Source of the DNA: Aurantiacibacter atlanticus
Lineage (GTDB): Bacteria; Pseudomonadota; Alphaproteobacteria; Sphingomonadales; Sphingomonadaceae
Length of the DNA: 64,000 bases
Assembly (NCBI RefSeq): GCF_001077815.2
Contig: NZ_CP011310.1
Location: forward strand, 2,356,001 to 2,420,000
Reading direction: 5' to 3'
Made by a program: the position numbers and the translations under genes. This document shows positions 63,526 through 64,000 of this stretch, piece by piece; position 1 is the stretch's first letter, and each line of letters starts with the position of its first letter. The notes under the pieces were generated by a model that saw nothing but the letters and a program-made list of their open reading frames with translations, ran no database searches and was not told where the DNA came from.

Positions 63526-63869
63526 GCGCTTTCGGCTATTTCGGAAGAAGGCTTCGGGGAGGCGGGACCGGGAGACTGGTTGGAGACCGTTGGAAGGTCC
63601 CGCCTCTATCGAAGACTTTGGATACACAAGACCTGTTGCATGCAGCGTGCCAGTTTTGCGAAACTCAGGGTTTTCTAGCAAGACGATGGTTAGCAAAAAC
63701 TTAACGCAACGCATTTGTGTAAAATTTACCGACGCTTCCGGTTAGTCACATTCGCACCGCCAGTTCGCCGCATTTGCGGGCGGGCCTTGAGACAATCGCG
63801 GACCTTTGCCGCGTCTTCATGCGTATTTGATGCAAGCCCCTAATTTTCAAGACCAAAGGCAACCGTTCC
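63526..63869. other. Gene-free region with an 11-bp hairpin
   Basis: No convincing gene is present. GAGGCGGGACC (63559-63569) pairs exactly with GGTCCCGCCTC (63596-63606), a possible terminator stem after the SRAP gene, though no T-run follows. The last 140 bases should contain the promoter of the aldehyde dehydrogenase gene. Confidence 0.4.
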
Positions 63870-64000
63870 ATGACAATGATTACAACCATCAATCCCGCGA
63901 CCGGAGAACAGATCAATAGCTACGAGCCGCTGAATGCAAAGGCTGCGAGTGCAAAGGTGGATGCCTGCCACGCAGCCTTTCTGGAATGGAAGACGGTTTC
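63870..64000 (+). CDS. Aldehyde dehydrogenase, N-terminal part (runs off window)
   Basis: ATG 63870 opens a frame that continues to the end of the window: MTMITTINPATGEQINSYEP, then AKVDACHAAFLEWK. The INPATGE start and the helix before the nucleotide-binding domain match the aldehyde dehydrogenase superfamily, in particular succinate-semialdehyde dehydrogenase-type enzymes. The catalytic residues lie outside the window, so the subtype is a guess. Confidence 0.75.
   Translation, partial: MTMITTINPATGEQINSYEPLNAKAASAKVDACHAAFLEWKTV

Overview
The window looks like a chromosomal segment of an alphaproteobacterium of the order Sphingomonadales, most likely family Erythrobacteraceae. The support is a GcrA cell-cycle regulator, a circularly permuted two-piece tmRNA gene, a LOV-HTH protein closely resembling EL222 of Erythrobacter litoralis, a CrtZ carotenoid hydroxylase, and alphaproteobacterial gene orders such as DUF1476-BolA-Grx4. 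The DNA is GC-rich by eye and most of it is ordinary core genome in tight operons.

Layout: 1-5450 is the envelope/ribosome operon lptD(partial)-surA-pdxA-rsmA. 5526-9027 is an arginine succinyltransferase cluster (M20 hydrolase-astA-astB). 9403-9776 holds the permuted ssrA gene on the minus strand, then two adjacent mscL paralogues. 10973-14567 runs LemA, two TPM-domain proteins, a NUDIX hydrolase and a glycerate-kinase-like protein. 14749-21117 is minus strand: the EL222-like photoreceptor, a very large propeller-amidohydrolase, and a CitE-MaoC-SDR operon.

21350-29495 is an integrative element of about 8.1 kb inserted in the 3' end of a tRNA-Ser(CGA) gene. It is bounded by a 14-bp direct repeat and carries a tyrosine integrase, an AlpA-type regulator, a winged-helix protein, a putative HUH-type Rep protein, a remnant of a GmrSD-like restriction gene and a four-gene cargo operon. 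An IS3-family insertion has cut one island gene in two; the 4-bp target duplication can be read and removing the IS restores the frame.

29738-34318 has hspQ, a PH-like membrane protein, an ABC-2 permease, gcrA, a possible small RNA, a LuxR regulator with no luxI in view and a DUF1993 gene. 35368-50249 holds the conserved translation block (rimP-nusA-ylxR-infB-thioesterase-rbfA-tdk, and M50 protease-truB-rpsO-pnp), interrupted by plus-strand abgT, flavodoxin and HEPN-like genes.

50748-55350 is the most unusual part: a phage-shock-protein locus. pspF is divergent from an operon with a near-perfect sigma-54 promoter. The operon encodes a small membrane protein, PspA, PspB, PspC and then six further consecutive small single-span membrane proteins. 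Five of the six repeat one cytoplasmic module (RVRVLERIVTD then QIEALR) that can also be recognised in the tails of PspB and PspC; the sixth keeps only part of it. I read this as a tandem expansion of the PspB/PspC signalling module in an envelope-stress system.

55375-64000 returns to core genes: sufE, a Pmp3-like peptide, crtZ, thioesterase, leuC and leuD separated by a DNA glycosylase and a small membrane protein, the ATPase zeta inhibitor, BolA, glutaredoxin, an SRAP protein and the start of an aldehyde dehydrogenase.
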